Source of the DNA: Vibrio salilacus
Lineage (GTDB): Bacteria; Pseudomonadota; Gammaproteobacteria; Enterobacterales; Vibrionaceae
Length of the DNA: 34,010 nucleotides
Assembly (NCBI RefSeq): GCF_002811245.1
Contig: NZ_NIVQ01000028.1
Coordinates: 1 to 34,010 of the forward strand
Direction of reading: 5' to 3'
The notes under the pieces were generated by a model. That model was not told where the DNA came from and searched no databases. It saw only the letters and a program-made list of their open reading frames with translations. A program made the position numbers and the translations under genes. This document shows positions 1 to 9,821 of this stretch, piece by piece. Numbering within the stretch: position 1 is the first letter of the stretch; the number at the start of each line of letters is the position of its first letter.

Positions 1-228
1 GCCGAGCAAACGCAACAGGCCAAAGAGCCATCGACTGACACTCGCGAATCAACCGCTGGCGATGCCAAGAAAGCCGCCGTTGCGGCCGCCATTGCCAGAG
101 CCAAAGCGCGCAAAGCCGAGCAAACGCAACAGGCCAAAGAGCCATCGACTGACACTCGCGAATCAACCGACGACGACCCAAAGAAAGCCGCCGTTGCGGC
201 TGCTATTGCCCGCGCCAAAGCGCGTAAA
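1..228 (+). repeat. Two in-frame 114-nt (38-codon) tandem repeats in the rsxC tail
   Basis: Units at 1-114 and 115-228 have a period of exactly 114 nt. The first 55 or so bases of the two units are identical, then they diverge mildly, mostly at synonymous positions, with a short block encoding AGDA in one and DDDP in the other. The first unit begins at the window edge, so more copies probably lie upstream. Copy number of such an in-frame repeat is likely to vary between strains (inference). Confidence 0.9.
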
Positions 229-270
229 GCAAACAAAGAACAACAAAACCACACTGAGGAGAAAGAGTAG
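1..270 (+). CDS. rsxC: RsxC/RnfC electron transport complex subunit, C-terminal tail (partial, 5' end outside window)
   Basis: The reading frame is open from the first base of the window to a TAG at 268-270 and encodes the last 89 residues of a protein. The peptide is Ala/Lys/Arg/Gln-rich, with the motif [17 protein letters not shown] occurring twice. That low-complexity tail is characteristic of gammaproteobacterial RsxC after its Fe-S and FMN/NADH-binding core, none of which lies in the window. The assignment rests on the tail plus the rsxD start that overlaps its stop codon by one base. RsxC is the NADH-side, membrane-associated Fe-S subunit of the Rsx/Rnf complex, which in E. coli keeps SoxR reduced. 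Repeat structure is described separately. The core of the protein is not visible, so its integrity cannot be judged. Confidence 0.88.
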   Translation, partial: AEQTQQAKEPSTDTRESTAGDAKKAAVAAAIARAKARKAEQTQQAKEPSTDTRESTDDDPKKAAVAAAIARAKARKANKEQQNHTEEKE

Positions 271-1316
271 TGGCCTTTTTTATTGCCAGCTCACCCCATG
301 CGCATAACCGCAGAAGCACTCCTGATCTCATGAAGTGGGTGGCTTTGTGCGCCCTACCAGGGCTTATTGCGCAATGCTACTTTTTTGGCTGGGGGACAAT
401 GATTCAACTCGCTCTGGCGATTGCGATCGCACTGAGCCTTGAGGCCTTAGTGATGGTGGCGAGAAAACGTCCACCAATATCAGCATTAAGGGACAACAGT
501 GCGTTAGTCACCGCCTGGCTACTTGCCATTGCTATTCCGCCACTTTCCCCTTGGTGGATCATCGCCATTGGTTTGCTTTTCGCCATCGTGATCGCCAAAC
601 ATCTCTACGGAGGAATCGGCCAGAACCTGTTTAACCCTGCGATGGTGGCCTATGTTGTGCTATTGATCTCGTTTCCTGTCCAAATGACCAGTTGGATTTC
701 TCCAACCGAATTGCAAGCGACGACTATCTCAAGTGGTGATGCGTTTTCACTGATTTTCACGGGGTTTAATTTAGAAGGTTTATCACTGCAACAACTGCGA
801 ACCGCTATTGATGGTGTGACGATGGCGACTCCGCTTGATTCACTCAAAACATCGTTACGCGCTGGCAATACGCTCAGTGAAGCTATGTCTGCCCCTCAAT
901 TTTCAGGTCTTGCGGGTATCGGCTGGGAGTGGGTTAACCTCGCTTATCTGGCTGGCGGCTTGATGTTGATTAAACTGCGCGTTATCAACTGGCACATTCC
1001 ACTAGGCTTCTTAGTGAGCTTAAGCATTATGAGTGGTCTGTTTGCTCTATTAGCACCGGGCACGACCGCCTCTCCATTGATCCATTTGTTATCGGGCGCA
1101 ACCATGCTGGGGGCATTTTTTATCGCAACCGATCCAGTGTCAGCGTCAACCACCGTCAAAGGCCGTTTGATCTTTGGTGCCTTTATTGGTGCCATCGTCT
1201 TCATTATTCGTAGTTGGGGAGGCTTCCCCGACGGCGTGGCATTTGCGGTACTACTTGGCAATATGTGTGTGCCTTTGATTGATTACTACACCAAACCAAG
1301 AACCTACGGACACTAA
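270..1316 (+). CDS. rsxD: RsxD/RnfD, electron transport complex membrane subunit
   Basis: This 348-residue polytopic inner-membrane protein of the NqrB/RnfD family starts with GTG at 270. The G is also the last base of the rsxC stop codon, and the N-terminus ([13 protein letters not shown]) aligns with known RsxD starts, which supports this unusual start. Several membrane segments are visible (roughly residues 25-60, 80-115, 125-140, 220-345), along with the family stretch [12 protein letters not shown] at 114-125. Thr187 in the ATPLD motif corresponds to the covalent FMN-attachment threonine known for RsxD. The protein carries electrons through the membrane within the Rsx complex. It lies in an rsxC-D-G-E operon and is followed 9 nt later by rsxG. 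Confidence 0.96.
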   Translation: MAFFIASSPHAHNRRSTPDLMKWVALCALPGLIAQCYFFGWGTMIQLALAIAIALSLEALVMVARKRPPISALRDNSALVTAWLLAIAIPPLSPWWIIAIGLLFAIVIAKHLYGGIGQNLFNPAMVAYVVLLISFPVQMTSWISPTELQATTISSGDAFSLIFTGFNLEGLSLQQLRTAIDGVTMATPLDSLKTSLRAGNTLSEAMSAPQFSGLAGIGWEWVNLAYLAGGLMLIKLRVINWHIPLGFLVSLSIMSGLFALLAPGTTASPLIHLLSGATMLGAFFIATDPVSASTTVKGRLIFGAFIGAIVFIIRSWGGFPDGVAFAVLLGNMCVPLIDYYTKPRTYGH

Positions 1317-1325
1317 GGATTCATT

Positions 1326-1961
1326 ATGCTAAATGCGATTCGAAAAAATGGTGTCATTCTTGCCGTTTTTGCCTGTGCATCAACCGGTGTTGTCGCGCTG
1401 ACCCATTACCTGACTGAAGATAAGATCCAACGCCAAGAACAGCAGCAGTTATTGTCGGTTCTCAATCAAGTCATTCCACATCAACTGCACGACAATGATC
1501 TTTATCAGGCCTGTACCTTGGTCAGCGATCCTGCATTGGGCTCGCCAACAGCGATGCCCGTTTATATGGCAAGCTTGAACGGTCAACCCTCAGCACTTGC
1601 GATCGAAGCCATCGCGCCCGATGGCTACAACGGCGCTATCAAGATTATTGTCGGCATTAAGCAAGACGGAACCATTATTGGAACACGTATCCTAAGCCAC
1701 CAAGAAACGCCGGGGCTTGGTGATAAAATTGATCTACGTATTACGGATTGGATTCTTGGTTTCTCTGGAAAATCAGTGTCGCAAACCAATCTGTCTGATT
1801 GGAACGTACGTAAAGATGGCGGCCAGTTTGATCAATTTACCGGCGCAACCATCACACCTCGAGCGGTGGTCAAAGCGGTCAAAAACACCGCGCTGTTTGT
1901 GAACGCCAACCGCGAGCAAATTCTCGCTCAACCACTAAACTGTGGAGGTAATGATGAGTGA
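1326..1961 (+). CDS. rsxG: RsxG/RnfG, FMN-binding electron transport subunit
   Basis: RsxG of 211 residues. One N-terminal membrane anchor (about residues 8-28) precedes a periplasmic FMN-binding domain. The signature TGATIT at 172-177 places Thr175 as the phosphoester FMN-attachment residue, the same position as in E. coli RsxG. The [11 protein letters not shown] stretch at 125-135 is also typical of the NqrC/RnfG family. Translation is probably coupled to rsxE, because the stop codon (1959-1961) lies inside the rsxE start region. The length is normal and no defects are seen. Confidence 0.96.
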   Translation: MLNAIRKNGVILAVFACASTGVVALTHYLTEDKIQRQEQQQLLSVLNQVIPHQLHDNDLYQACTLVSDPALGSPTAMPVYMASLNGQPSALAIEAIAPDGYNGAIKIIVGIKQDGTIIGTRILSHQETPGLGDKIDLRITDWILGFSGKSVSQTNLSDWNVRKDGGQFDQFTGATITPRAVVKAVKNTALFVNANREQILAQPLNCGGNDE

Positions 1962-2646
1962 ACATAAAACCCTAATTAAAAATGGCTTGTGGGATAACAA
2001 CCCAGCCTTAGTGCAACTACTCGGACTCTGCCCGTTGTTGGCCGTTTCTTCAACGGTCACCAACGCTTTGGGGTTGGGTATCGCCACGTTATTGGTTTTA
2101 GTCGGATCGAATGTCACTGTCTCATTAGTCCGTGACTATGTGCCCAAAGAGGTTCGGATTCCAATCTTTGTGATGATCATTGCCGCACTGGTCACCTGCG
2201 TTCAGTTGTTAATGAGTGCCTACGCTTACGGCCTTTATCTATCACTCGGCATCTTCATTCCGTTGATTGTGACTAACTGCATTATTATCGGCCGCGCCGA
2301 AGCCTTTGCCTCAAAAAATGATGTACTTCCTGCCGCCCAAGATGGATTCTGGATGGGACTGGGTATGACTAGCGTACTGGTCATACTTGGTGCTATGCGT
2401 GAGTTGATCGGCAATGGAACATTATTTGACGGTGCTGATTTACTGCTCGGTCAGTGGGCAACATCACTGCGTATTGAAGTGTTCCAATTCGATAACAGTT
2501 TCCTACTTGCACTTTTACCACCGGGGGCATTCATTGGTGTTGGTTTACTCATTGCACTGAAAAATATCATCGATAAACAAATTGAAGCGCGTCAACCAAA
2601 GCAGCAAAAACAGACCATAGAACGCGCTCGAGTCACCAACACATAA
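1954..2646 (+). CDS. rsxE: RsxE/RnfE, electron transport complex membrane subunit
   Basis: Integral membrane subunit of the NqrD/RnfE family with about six hydrophobic segments; the N-terminal [15 protein letters not shown] is strongly diagnostic. The frame is open from a GTG at 1942, with ATG at 1951 and 1954. I choose the ATG at 1954 (230 residues, MSEHKT). The GGAGG Shine-Dalgarno at 1944-1948 then has 5-nt spacing, and the N-terminus matches E. coli MSE. It overlaps the end of rsxG by 8 nt. It completes the rsx operon and is followed by nth after 45 nt, a linkage also found in E. coli. Confidence 0.95.
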   Translation: MSEHKTLIKNGLWDNNPALVQLLGLCPLLAVSSTVTNALGLGIATLLVLVGSNVTVSLVRDYVPKEVRIPIFVMIIAALVTCVQLLMSAYAYGLYLSLGIFIPLIVTNCIIIGRAEAFASKNDVLPAAQDGFWMGLGMTSVLVILGAMRELIGNGTLFDGADLLLGQWATSLRIEVFQFDNSFLLALLPPGAFIGVGLLIALKNIIDKQIEARQPKQQKQTIERARVTNT

Positions 2647-2691
2647 CAGACCAATCCTTAAGTTGGCATTCGCACTGGACATCAGCTTCAA

Positions 2692-3333
2692 ATGAATAAA
2701 GACAAACGCAGACTAATACTAGAACGTTTAAGGGAGAATAACCCTAACCCTCAAACTGAGCTTAACTGGAGCACACCATTCGAGCTGTTAATTGCAGTAC
2801 TGTTATCCGCACAAGCAACGGATGTCAGTGTTAACAAAGCGACAGATAAGCTCTACCCGGTTGCGAATACGCCACAGGCTATATTTGATCTCGGCGTTGA
2901 AGGCGTAAAAAAGTACATCAAAACAATTGGCCTGTTTAACTCTAAAGCAGAGAACGTCATTAAGACCTGTAAAATCCTGATTGACCAACATGGCGGTGAA
3001 GTTCCACAAGATCGTGATGCCTTAGAGGCGCTTCCCGGCGTCGGTCGAAAAACCGCCAACGTCGTGCTCAACACCGCCTTTGGTTGGCCAACCATCGCGG
3101 TCGATACGCACATTTATCGCGTTTCCAATCGGACAAAGTTTGCCATGGGCAAAAACGTCGATCAGGTAGAAGAGAAGCTGCTTAAAGTGGTGCCTAAAGA
3201 GTTTAAACTCGATGTCCACCACTGGCTGATTTTACATGGCCGCTATACTTGTGTAGCACGAAAGCCCCGTTGCGGCAGCTGTATTATTGAAGATCTTTGC
3301 GAATTCAAAGACAAAGTATACCCAGAAAATTAG
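2692..3333 (+). CDS. nth: Endonuclease III (DNA glycosylase/AP lyase)
   Basis: Bifunctional base-excision repair enzyme of 213 residues that removes oxidised pyrimidines and cleaves AP sites. The helix-hairpin-helix LPGVGRKTA is at 114-122. Catalytic Lys120 and Asp138 are present at the E. coli positions. The C-terminal [4Fe-4S] loop is intact, with Cys187, Cys194, Cys197 and Cys203 (C-x6-C-x2-C-x5-C). The gene sits directly behind rsxE and ahead of gloA, probably in one transcript. The link of a redox complex to an Fe-S repair enzyme is an old conserved neighbourhood; any functional coupling is only suggested. Confidence 0.98.
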   Translation: MNKDKRRLILERLRENNPNPQTELNWSTPFELLIAVLLSAQATDVSVNKATDKLYPVANTPQAIFDLGVEGVKKYIKTIGLFNSKAENVIKTCKILIDQHGGEVPQDRDALEALPGVGRKTANVVLNTAFGWPTIAVDTHIYRVSNRTKFAMGKNVDQVEEKLLKVVPKEFKLDVHHWLILHGRYTCVARKPRCGSCIIEDLCEFKDKVYPEN

Positions 3334-3345
3334 GAGAGCAAGACA

Positions 3346-3762
3346 ATGTCAAATGGCAGAATTCTACACACTATGCTTCGCGTTGGTGACTTAGATAAAT
3401 CAATCAAGTTTTACACCGAAGTGATGGGGATGCAGCTACTGCGTACCAATGAAAACAAAGAGTACGAATACACCTTAGCGTTTGTCGGTTACGGAGATGA
3501 AGCGCAAGGTGCCGTGATTGAGCTGACCTACAATTGGGGAACGACTGAGTATGATCTAGGCAGTGCATTCGGTCACATCGCCATTGGCGTTGAGGATATT
3601 TATTCAACGTGTGATGCGATCAAAGCCGTTGGCGGCAATGTGACGCGTGAGCCGGGCCCAGTGAAAGGGGGAACCACCCATATCGCTTTTGTCAAAGATC
3701 CAGATGGCTATATGATTGAGCTAATCCAAAACAAACAAGCAAGCGCAGGTTTAGCAGGTTAA
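3346..3762 (+). CDS. gloA: Lactoylglutathione lyase (glyoxalase I)
   Basis: Glyoxalase I of 138 residues converts the methylglyoxal-glutathione hemithioacetal into S-lactoylglutathione in the cytosol. It is a single vicinal-oxygen-chelate pair of beta-alpha-beta modules. The metal ligands His8, Glu59, His77 and Glu125 match E. coli His5, Glu56, His74 and Glu122 with a constant +3 offset. AGGAG at 3332-3336 precedes the ATG. It ends the rsx-nth-gloA run and is followed by a strong hairpin terminator shared with the convergent motY. Confidence 0.97.
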   Translation: MSNGRILHTMLRVGDLDKSIKFYTEVMGMQLLRTNENKEYEYTLAFVGYGDEAQGAVIELTYNWGTTEYDLGSAFGHIAIGVEDIYSTCDAIKAVGGNVTREPGPVKGGTTHIAFVKDPDGYMIELIQNKQASAGLAG

Positions 3763-3790
3763 TTACAGCTTTAACCGCTTCAAAAAAGCA

Positions 3791-3815
3791 AAAAGCCAGC
3801 ATTGCTGGCTTTTTC
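3791..3815. terminator. Bidirectional intrinsic terminator between gloA and motY
   Basis: A 10-bp perfect stem, AAAAGCCAGC (3791-3800) with GCTGGCTTTT (3804-3813), closes a 3-nt ATT loop. A-rich and T-rich flanks allow it to terminate both the plus-strand gloA and the minus-strand motY transcripts, which converge here. Confidence 0.9.
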
Positions 3816-3827
3816 TGTGTCCTAATC

Positions 3828-4709
3828 TTAAATCTGTGTTCGACCTAGCGAGATCACCACTCGGCGGTTTTTATCTCGGCCAAGTGGAGAGGCATTGTCA
3901 TCAATAGGGCGAAGCCTGCCATAACCCTGAACCTGAATCCGGTCTTCAGGCAATCCTAATGATTTAAAGTAGTTTTGCAAAACTTCAGCTCGTTTCTCTG
4001 ACAAACTTAGACTGACACTTTTGCTATCAACCGCATCCGTATACGTTGACACTAAGACCAGATCGATATCCTGGTTGTATTTAATATACTCTGCAATCTG
4101 CGCTAATCGTTTTTGTGACTGTTTATTGAGTTCGACACTGGTTCTGTCGTAATGCAAGATGGTAAACGCGATGTCTTCGAAACTGTATGGCAGTAAATTA
4201 GCCATACAGTCGCTAAATACGTTGTATGACCGCTGAAACAGCACCGAAGAAAGCCCCACTTCTATTCGCTCATCGCGGCTACGCCACTCTTGATAACTGA
4301 AAGTGGGATAGCGCCCTTTTTCAAGTTCGCCTAAAATATTCCATGCCGTTTGCCCACCGATATAACCATCAAATTGTTGAAAAAATCGGATCGTATTTAG
4401 ACGTGTAGCCCGCTCACCAGGTCGCCATGCTGGTGGCATAGAAACCAAACTCACATCACGGGTTTTTCCCATTGGACGCTTCATTTTCAACTCGAAATCA
4501 AGGCTGATCTTTTTACTCGCATACGAGGAAAATACTGCATCACCATAATTGGGGATCGGGTGGACTAAGCGACACTCCAAAGGGGAATTGGCAACCATTT
4601 GCCACGTTGATTGCTGTGGTTTAGCGACATAGTGTTTATCCAGCGCAACGGCACTGGTACTGATTGACACTAATACGGTCGCGACTGTGGTAGCAAACAA
4701 CTTATTCAT
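3828..4709 (-). CDS. motY: MotY, sodium-driven flagellar motor T-ring protein
   Basis: MotY of 293 residues, the length known for Vibrio MotY. A signal peptide occupies about residues 1-22 (cleavage near AVA-LDK). An N-terminal motor-association domain is followed from about residue 170 by an OmpA/Pal-like peptidoglycan-binding domain, with hallmarks such as [13 protein letters not shown] and [11 protein letters not shown]...RDKNRRV. In Vibrio, MotX and MotY form the T ring around the basal body and help assemble PomA/PomB stators. The divergent neighbour is rnt, the same linkage as described for V. parahaemolyticus. No convincing sigma-28 promoter was seen upstream. Confidence 0.95.
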   Translation of the reverse strand: MNKLFATTVATVLVSISTSAVALDKHYVAKPQQSTWQMVANSPLECRLVHPIPNYGDAVFSSYASKKISLDFELKMKRPMGKTRDVSLVSMPPAWRPGERATRLNTIRFFQQFDGYIGGQTAWNILGELEKGRYPTFSYQEWRSRDERIEVGLSSVLFQRSYNVFSDCMANLLPYSFEDIAFTILHYDRTSVELNKQSQKRLAQIAEYIKYNQDIDLVLVSTYTDAVDSKSVSLSLSEKRAEVLQNYFKSLGLPEDRIQVQGYGRLRPIDDNASPLGRDKNRRVVISLGRTQI

Positions 4710-4907
4710 ACTGCAATTAATCTCTTTATTTGCTTGAGCAGCTCAACGTTGCCGCTCGATTCTCTACCAAAATTAGAAAGCAAAAAACACGCCAATACAT
4801 TTGTATAGAACAAATTGACAGCGTTTCTTTTTCAAACAGGATTAACGGTTTTTCTCACGCCAAGAATCTGTAATAATGCCAGCCCTGTCACATTAAAATA
4901 AGCACAC

Positions 4908-5558
4908 ATGACTATAGAAAACGAAGCATTGACGCTAAAAAAACGATTTCGTGGCTACTTTCCGGTTGTTATTGATGTTGAAACCGCAGGGTTTAACGCT
5001 AAAACGGATGCCCTACTCGAAATCTGTGCCGTCACCTTAAAAATGGATGAGAACGGCACACTTTGTCCTGCATCAACGATTCATTTTCATGTTTCTCCTT
5101 TTGAAGGTGCCAACTTAGAAAAAGAGGCGCTTGAATTTAATGGCATTCGCGACCCATTTAGCCCACTTCGTGGAGCGGTGACAGAAAAAGAGGCACTAAA
5201 AGAAATTTATAAACTTGTACGTAAAGAACAAAAGGCAGCGGATTGTAGCCGTGCAATTATTGTTGCTCACAACGCCAACTTTGATCATAGCTTCGTGATG
5301 GAAGCAAGCGAACGCAGCAAGTTAAAACGTGTCCCATTTCATCCCTTCGCGACCTTCGATACCGCAACACTCAGTGGTCTCGCTTATGGCCAAACCGTAT
5401 TAGCCAAAGCATGTAAAGTCGCAGGGATGGAGTTTGACAATAAACAAGCCCACTCAGCCCTTTATGATACTCAAAAAACGGCCGAGCTCTTTTGCGGCAT
5501 CGTCAATAAGTGGAAAGCCCTGGGCGGCTGGCCATTGATTGAGTCAGATGCCGAATAA
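4908..5558 (+). CDS. rnt: Ribonuclease T
   Basis: DEDDh-family 3'-5' exoribonuclease of 216 residues that trims tRNA 3' CCA turnover products and matures stable RNAs. The catalytic acids are visible: Asp23 and Glu25 in VIDVETAGF, Asp126 in HNANFDH, then His182 and Asp187 in AHSALYD. All are within one residue of the E. coli numbering. It is divergent from motY and followed closely (36 nt) by the antiporter gene. Confidence 0.97.
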   Translation: MTIENEALTLKKRFRGYFPVVIDVETAGFNAKTDALLEICAVTLKMDENGTLCPASTIHFHVSPFEGANLEKEALEFNGIRDPFSPLRGAVTEKEALKEIYKLVRKEQKAADCSRAIIVAHNANFDHSFVMEASERSKLKRVPFHPFATFDTATLSGLAYGQTVLAKACKVAGMEFDNKQAHSALYDTQKTAELFCGIVNKWKALGGWPLIESDAE

Positions 5559-5594
5559 ACACAATAAAAAGTAAACACAACTCACGAGTATATT

Positions 5595-6920
5595 ATGAAC
5601 CCTGTTGTCATTTCTGTCTGCATTATGCTGGCTTTAGCCCTGATGCGAGTAAATGTCGTCGTCGCACTGACCTTCAGTGCTATCGTCGGCGGTTTAGTCG
5701 CTGGTATGGATCTCAACCAGTCAATCGCTGCATTTGAAAGTGGGCTTGGTGGGGGTGCAACCATCGCTTTAAGCTACGCCATGCTGGGTACTTTCGCGGT
5801 TGCGATCTCTCGATCAGGTATTACCGACCTGTTGGCCAATAGCGTGATTAAACGCATCCATGGTCAAGAGAATGCCTCAGCCTCTACTGGTCTTAAGTAC
5901 GCAGTGCTGATCGCCCTGGTCTTAGTCACTATGTCATCACAGAATGTCATTCCAGTTCACATCGCCTTTATCCCGATTTTGATTCCACCTCTTTTAGGCG
6001 TTTTTGCCAAACTTAACCTTGACCGCCGCATGATTGCTTGTGTGCTGACTTTTGGTCTCGTTACTCCTTACATGGTGTTACCGATCGGTTTTGGTGGTAT
6101 TTTCCTCAACAATATTTTGCTTAAAAACCTTCATGACAACGGCCTTGAGAATGTCGTGGCAAGTCAAGTACCTGTCGCAATGCTGCTACCGGCAGCGGGA
6201 ATGATCTTTGGTTTGTTAACCGCGATTTTCTTTACCTACCGTAAACCTCGCCAATATCCGGAAACTGAGTTAACTCATGTGAATCAAGACACCAAAGCAA
6301 TCAACAAGAAAAACATTGTTGTGGCTGCTGTGGGCATTGTCGTAGCCCTTGGTGCGCAGCTCTCAACTGGCTCAATGATTGTCGGTGGTTTAGCGGGTTT
6401 TATGGTGTTCACTTTTGGTGGTGTTATCGCTTGGAAAGAAACCCACGATGTGTTCACAAAAGGGGTTCACATGATGGCAATGATTGGCTTTATTATGATT
6501 GCAGCGGCCGGTTTTGCGGCAGTGATGAAGCAGACGGGTGGGGTTGAGTCTTTGGTTGAGGCCTTATCAACCAGCATTGGCGACAATAAGCCTCTTGCGG
6601 CATTATTGATGTTGATTGTTGGTCTATTGGTGACAATGGGAATTGGTTCATCGTTCTCAACCATTCCGATTCTCGCGACTATCTACGTGCCACTGGCGGC
6701 GGCATTCGGTTTTTCACCCATGGCAACCATTGCATTAGTCGGCACTGCAGCCGCGCTTGGTGATGCAGGCTCACCCGCTTCAGACTCAACCTTAGGCCCA
6801 ACCTCTGGCCTGAACGCTGATGGACAACACGAGCACATTTGGGAGACCGTTGTACCAACCTTTATCCATTACAACATTCCGTTAATTGTATTTGGTTGGC
6901 TAGCAGCAATGACGCTGTAA
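5595..6920 (+). CDS. NhaC-superfamily Na+/H+ antiporter-like membrane transporter
   Basis: Very hydrophobic protein of 441 residues with about 11-12 predicted membrane segments. The N-terminal half ([19 protein letters not shown]..., [16 protein letters not shown]) and the later [27 protein letters not shown] stretch, at roughly residues 392-418, are typical of the Na_H_antiporter family related to YuiF and HI-type antiporter-like proteins. Family members are annotated either as Na+/H+ antiporters or as amino-acid (histidine-type) permeases, so the substrate is uncertain. It lies 36 nt after rnt and ends at a hairpin terminator facing bamC. Confidence 0.85.
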   Translation: MNPVVISVCIMLALALMRVNVVVALTFSAIVGGLVAGMDLNQSIAAFESGLGGGATIALSYAMLGTFAVAISRSGITDLLANSVIKRIHGQENASASTGLKYAVLIALVLVTMSSQNVIPVHIAFIPILIPPLLGVFAKLNLDRRMIACVLTFGLVTPYMVLPIGFGGIFLNNILLKNLHDNGLENVVASQVPVAMLLPAAGMIFGLLTAIFFTYRKPRQYPETELTHVNQDTKAINKKNIVVAAVGIVVALGAQLSTGSMIVGGLAGFMVFTFGGVIAWKETHDVFTKGVHMMAMIGFIMIAAAGFAAVMKQTGGVESLVEALSTSIGDNKPLAALLMLIVGLLVTMGIGSSFSTIPILATIYVPLAAAFGFSPMATIALVGTAAALGDAGSPASDSTLGPTSGLNADGQHEHIWETVVPTFIHYNIPLIVFGWLAAMTL

Positions 6921-6948
6921 ACGGCACCTGCAACGATCGATAACCCAT

Positions 6949-6978
6949 AAAAAAGCTGACTTGATGTCAGCTTTTTTA
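6949..6978. terminator. Bidirectional terminator between the antiporter gene and bamC
   Basis: The stem AAAAGCTGAC (6951-6960) pairs perfectly with GTCAGCTTTT (6966-6975) around the 5-nt loop TTGAT. It has a run of A on the left and T on the right and lies between convergent genes. Confidence 0.9.
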
Positions 6979-7009
6979 TTATATGATGCAAGATAAATAA
7001 TAGATGGCC

Positions 7010-8035
7010 TTACTGTGCTTGCTTCTCGGCAATCACGGCGAATACTGGCACCATATCTTCAAGCAACTGCTTCTCAACCGGTTTACCCGTCGAATCTGTC
7101 ACGTTAATCGAAGTACGGTTACCAAGGTCACCAAGCAGCAAGGTGTAGGTGCCTGGGGCAAGGTTACTCGGCTTCACACCAATATCATGCCAAAACTCAT
7201 CACCAGGCGCTGCATACTTAGCTTTAATCGTGCCCTGAGATTGATTACGTTCTTCAAGCGTAAAGCCCATCGCAGGCAGGATGCTCGGTAGGCGATTCCA
7301 CAGCACGTTGTAAGGTGAACGCGCAATGATCACAGGGAAACCGCTACGGTCAGACCCCATGGTTACTTGTATGCTCTTAACTAATTGCTCGGCTTTACGT
7401 GCCGCTTCCTCTCGGAGATCTAAATCGTAACGCGCCGTCACTAAATTGGTCATCAGAGCATTATAGCGCTCCTTATTGGTTGCCGTGACTGGCATGACTT
7501 TGCCCCCTTCACGCCAATCAACGAGTGATATTCTAAATCCATGGCGCCCACCCGCAAAGGCACGGTCAATTTGATAACGTGCACCAAGTTCAACATCTTC
7601 ATCTTCAGCAACCCAACTAACCCAGTCGGTCTCGATAAGCGTCGATGTCTGTTGGCGAATGGCAATATTTTGCTCTTCGATCATGTCAAGTGCGGTTTGC
7701 CACACTTTATCGACTTCATCTTCGCGCAATAACCATAAGGTGGTTTCTCCCTGCTTATGCTCGGTTCTCGCACCTGGAATAAGTTCTAGGATTTGTTGCG
7801 GCGGACGAATATCCACTTCACGGCCAATACCACCAGCGAACTCACCTTGAGGGATTCGATAGTTAGGGTAAAACTGTGGTTCGGCATCTTGTGGTAAGTT
7901 CAACTCTTTCAACGCTGGCGTATTAAGATATGCAAAATCATCTTTCGCCTGACGACGCTGATTTGCACCACCTGAACATGCGCTCAAAACAAAAACAGCT
8001 AGTGAACTGAGAACTAGCTGGTGAGAAAATTTCAT
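7010..8035 (-). CDS. bamC: BamC, outer membrane protein assembly lipoprotein
   Basis: Lipoprotein of 341 residues (E. coli BamC has 344). The signal peptide ends in the lipobox LSAC, giving a lipidated Cys20. It is followed by the unstructured N-terminal segment that contacts BamD, then two helix-grip domains. BamC is an accessory subunit of the BAM complex that inserts beta-barrel proteins into the outer membrane. It is immediately downstream of dapA on the same strand, as in E. coli, with a gap of about 54 nt and probable cotranscription. The length and order give high confidence. Confidence 0.95.
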   Translation of the reverse strand: MKFSHQLVLSSLAVFVLSACSGGANQRRQAKDDFAYLNTPALKELNLPQDAEPQFYPNYRIPQGEFAGGIGREVDIRPPQQILELIPGARTEHKQGETTLWLLREDEVDKVWQTALDMIEEQNIAIRQQTSTLIETDWVSWVAEDEDVELGARYQIDRAFAGGRHGFRISLVDWREGGKVMPVTATNKERYNALMTNLVTARYDLDLREEAARKAEQLVKSIQVTMGSDRSGFPVIIARSPYNVLWNRLPSILPAMGFTLEERNQSQGTIKAKYAAPGDEFWHDIGVKPSNLAPGTYTLLLGDLGNRTSINVTDSTGKPVEKQLLEDMVPVFAVIAEKQAQ

Positions 8036-8089
8036 TGAAACTCCTGATCGTATTTTGCCGGAATCACTTCCGGCAAGGTCTCTTTATAT

Positions 8090-8968
8090 TTAGACAATGC
8101 GCGCATCCGTCATTGCTTTTGTCACAATTGGTCGAGCCTGCACGGAGAGCTCGGTCAGAGGTAAACGTAAACCGCCGTGTTCAATCAGACCCATTTGGTG
8201 TGCTGCCCACTTAACTGGAATAGGGCTCGACTCAACAAACAGATTCTTGTGCAATGGCATCAAGCGTTGGTTAATGATTTCGGCTTCATCGAATTTACCT
8301 TCACTGGCGAGATGGAACATCGTCGCCATGTCTTGTGCAGCAATATTATTCGTGACTGAAATCACACCGTTACCACCTTGCTTGACAAAATCAAGGCCTG
8401 TCGAATCGTCACCACTTAGTAAGATAAAATCTTCGCCACAAAGTTCACGGTGAATTGAAATTCGGCTTAAATCGCCGGTCGCATCTTTTAGCGCAACGAT
8501 GCTGTCAATCTGTGATAATCTCGCGACGGTTTCAGGAAGCAAATCCACTGCAGTACGACCCGGGACGTTATATAAAATCTGGGGTACATCACTCTCTTCA
8601 GCAATTGCCTTGTAATGCTGATACAAACCTTCTTGTGTTGGTTTGTTGTAGTATGGGGTAACGCTTAAACAACCCGCGATACCTGAATTATTAAGCAAGC
8701 GACTGAATGTCACCGATTCATGAGTAGCGTTCGCCCCTGTACCAGCAATCACAGGAATGCGGCCATCGGCAAATTCGACGGTTTTCATTACCACCTTGAC
8801 ATGCTCTTCAATTGTCAGCGTAGAAGACTCACCGGTCGTTCCGACAGCGACAATGCCATTACTGCCCGCGGCGACATGGTAGTCAACCAGCTTCTTCAGG
8901 CTCACGTAATCAACTTCGCCATCGAGATTAAATGGTGTAATTAACGCTACAATACTTCCTGAAAACAT
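8090..8968 (-). CDS. dapA: 4-hydroxy-tetrahydrodipicolinate synthase
   Basis: Condenses pyruvate with aspartate semialdehyde, the first committed step of lysine and diaminopimelate synthesis. I place the start at the ATG at 8968 ([13 protein letters not shown], 292 residues, the E. coli length). It has a GGAGAAGG ribosome-binding site just upstream, even though the frame stays open 60 nt further. The TIM-barrel active site is complete at E. coli positions: Thr44, Thr45, Tyr133, Arg138 and the Schiff-base Lys161. It shares a roughly 300-bp divergent control region with gcvR. Confidence 0.97.
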   Translation of the reverse strand: MFSGSIVALITPFNLDGEVDYVSLKKLVDYHVAAGSNGIVAVGTTGESSTLTIEEHVKVVMKTVEFADGRIPVIAGTGANATHESVTFSRLLNNSGIAGCLSVTPYYNKPTQEGLYQHYKAIAEESDVPQILYNVPGRTAVDLLPETVARLSQIDSIVALKDATGDLSRISIHRELCGEDFILLSGDDSTGLDFVKQGGNGVISVTNNIAAQDMATMFHLASEGKFDEAEIINQRLMPLHKNLFVESSPIPVKWAAHQMGLIEHGGLRLPLTELSVQARPIVTKAMTDARIV

Positions 8969-9265
8969 GTCCTTCTCCCTAAAATAGTTACTAATCGCAT
9001 GGTACTGTAAGGCGATTGAAAAAGACAAGCGCTTAACGCCGCTTAAACCACCTAAATGAATGAATATTTATCAGATGTTAGATATTTGGCAAATTACGCC
9101 TCTTATTTCACGTAATGTCAGTCGCAAGTGATAATTTCCTCCTTATATTGGCATGGCTCAAAATCCCGCCAACTCAACCGAGAAAACGTTCGACGGCCAT
9201 TTTTATCACTCGCTTCTGTGCTAAGCTAAACGACTAATAAACATAACTTTGATAAGAGTGAAACT
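8969..9265. other. Divergent intergenic region dapA/gcvR
   Basis: About 297 nt without a gene. It should carry the dapA promoter (minus) and the gcvR promoter (plus). Near gcvR an extended -10-like TGTGCTAAGCT occurs around 9218-9228. I see no riboswitch-like fold, no repeat and no small ORF that I would defend. Confidence 0.45.
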
Positions 9266-9808
9266 ATGACTCAGCATCTCGTGATTACAGCGGTAGGCAC
9301 CGACCGCCCAGGCGTATGCAACCAAGTTGTTCATCTGGTCACTCAGTCTGGATGCAACATTGTTGACAGTCGTATCGCTTTATTCGGCAATGAATTTACT
9401 CTGATCATGCTGCTTTCTGGTTCTAACTCGGCGACCACTCGAGTCGAAACGACGCTACCACTAGTTGGACAACAGCATGATCTGATCACGATAATGAAAC
9501 GTACCTCTCCACACGCTCATCTTGATCATACGTACACACTCGAGGTGTTCATTGAGTCTGAAGATAAGCCTGGGCTAACAGAAAGATTTACCAATTTTTT
9601 TGCCGCTAAAGAAATAGGTCTTTCATCACTTAGTGCTCAAACGATTGATAAAAATAAAATCGGCTCCGAAAATAATCAGTTTCACATCGCTATCACCGCG
9701 ACAGTCGAAACAGAATGTAATCTGATGCAACTTCAAGAAGAGTTCGACACACTGTGTCACTCGCTCGAAGTACAGGGGTCACTCAATTTCATAAAAAACA
9801 GTCAATAA
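9266..9808 (+). CDS. gcvR: GcvR-type glycine cleavage system repressor (double ACT domain)
   Basis: Regulator of 180 residues with two ACT domains, roughly residues 5-85 and 90-170. The first opens with the typical LVITAVGTDRPGVCNQVV. In E. coli GcvR binds glycine and antagonises the activator GcvA on the gcvTHP operon. It has no DNA-binding motif and acts by protein-protein contact. The order dapA(minus)-gcvR(plus)-bcp(plus) is conserved with E. coli. It is 13 nt upstream of bcp, probably in the same transcript. Confidence 0.92.
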   Translation: MTQHLVITAVGTDRPGVCNQVVHLVTQSGCNIVDSRIALFGNEFTLIMLLSGSNSATTRVETTLPLVGQQHDLITIMKRTSPHAHLDHTYTLEVFIESEDKPGLTERFTNFFAAKEIGLSSLSAQTIDKNKIGSENNQFHIAITATVETECNLMQLQEEFDTLCHSLEVQGSLNFIKNSQ

Positions 9809-9821
9809 AAAAGGAATATTC

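Noticed and set aside
62..307. A plus-strand open frame of 81 residues rich in Pro, Lys and Arg
   Set aside because: It is an out-of-frame shadow of the repetitive GC-rich rsxC tail and runs into rsxD.
944..1261. A minus-strand open frame of 105 residues inside rsxD
   Set aside because: It is antisense to a conserved gene with no family signature or ribosome-binding support.
4734..4746. Palindrome TTGAGC-A-GCTCAA and a weak sigma-28-like pattern upstream of motY
   Set aside because: The dyad is short and could be chance. The best sigma-28 alignment here (TTATTTGC on the plus strand) has only 6 of 8 bases and no credible -35.
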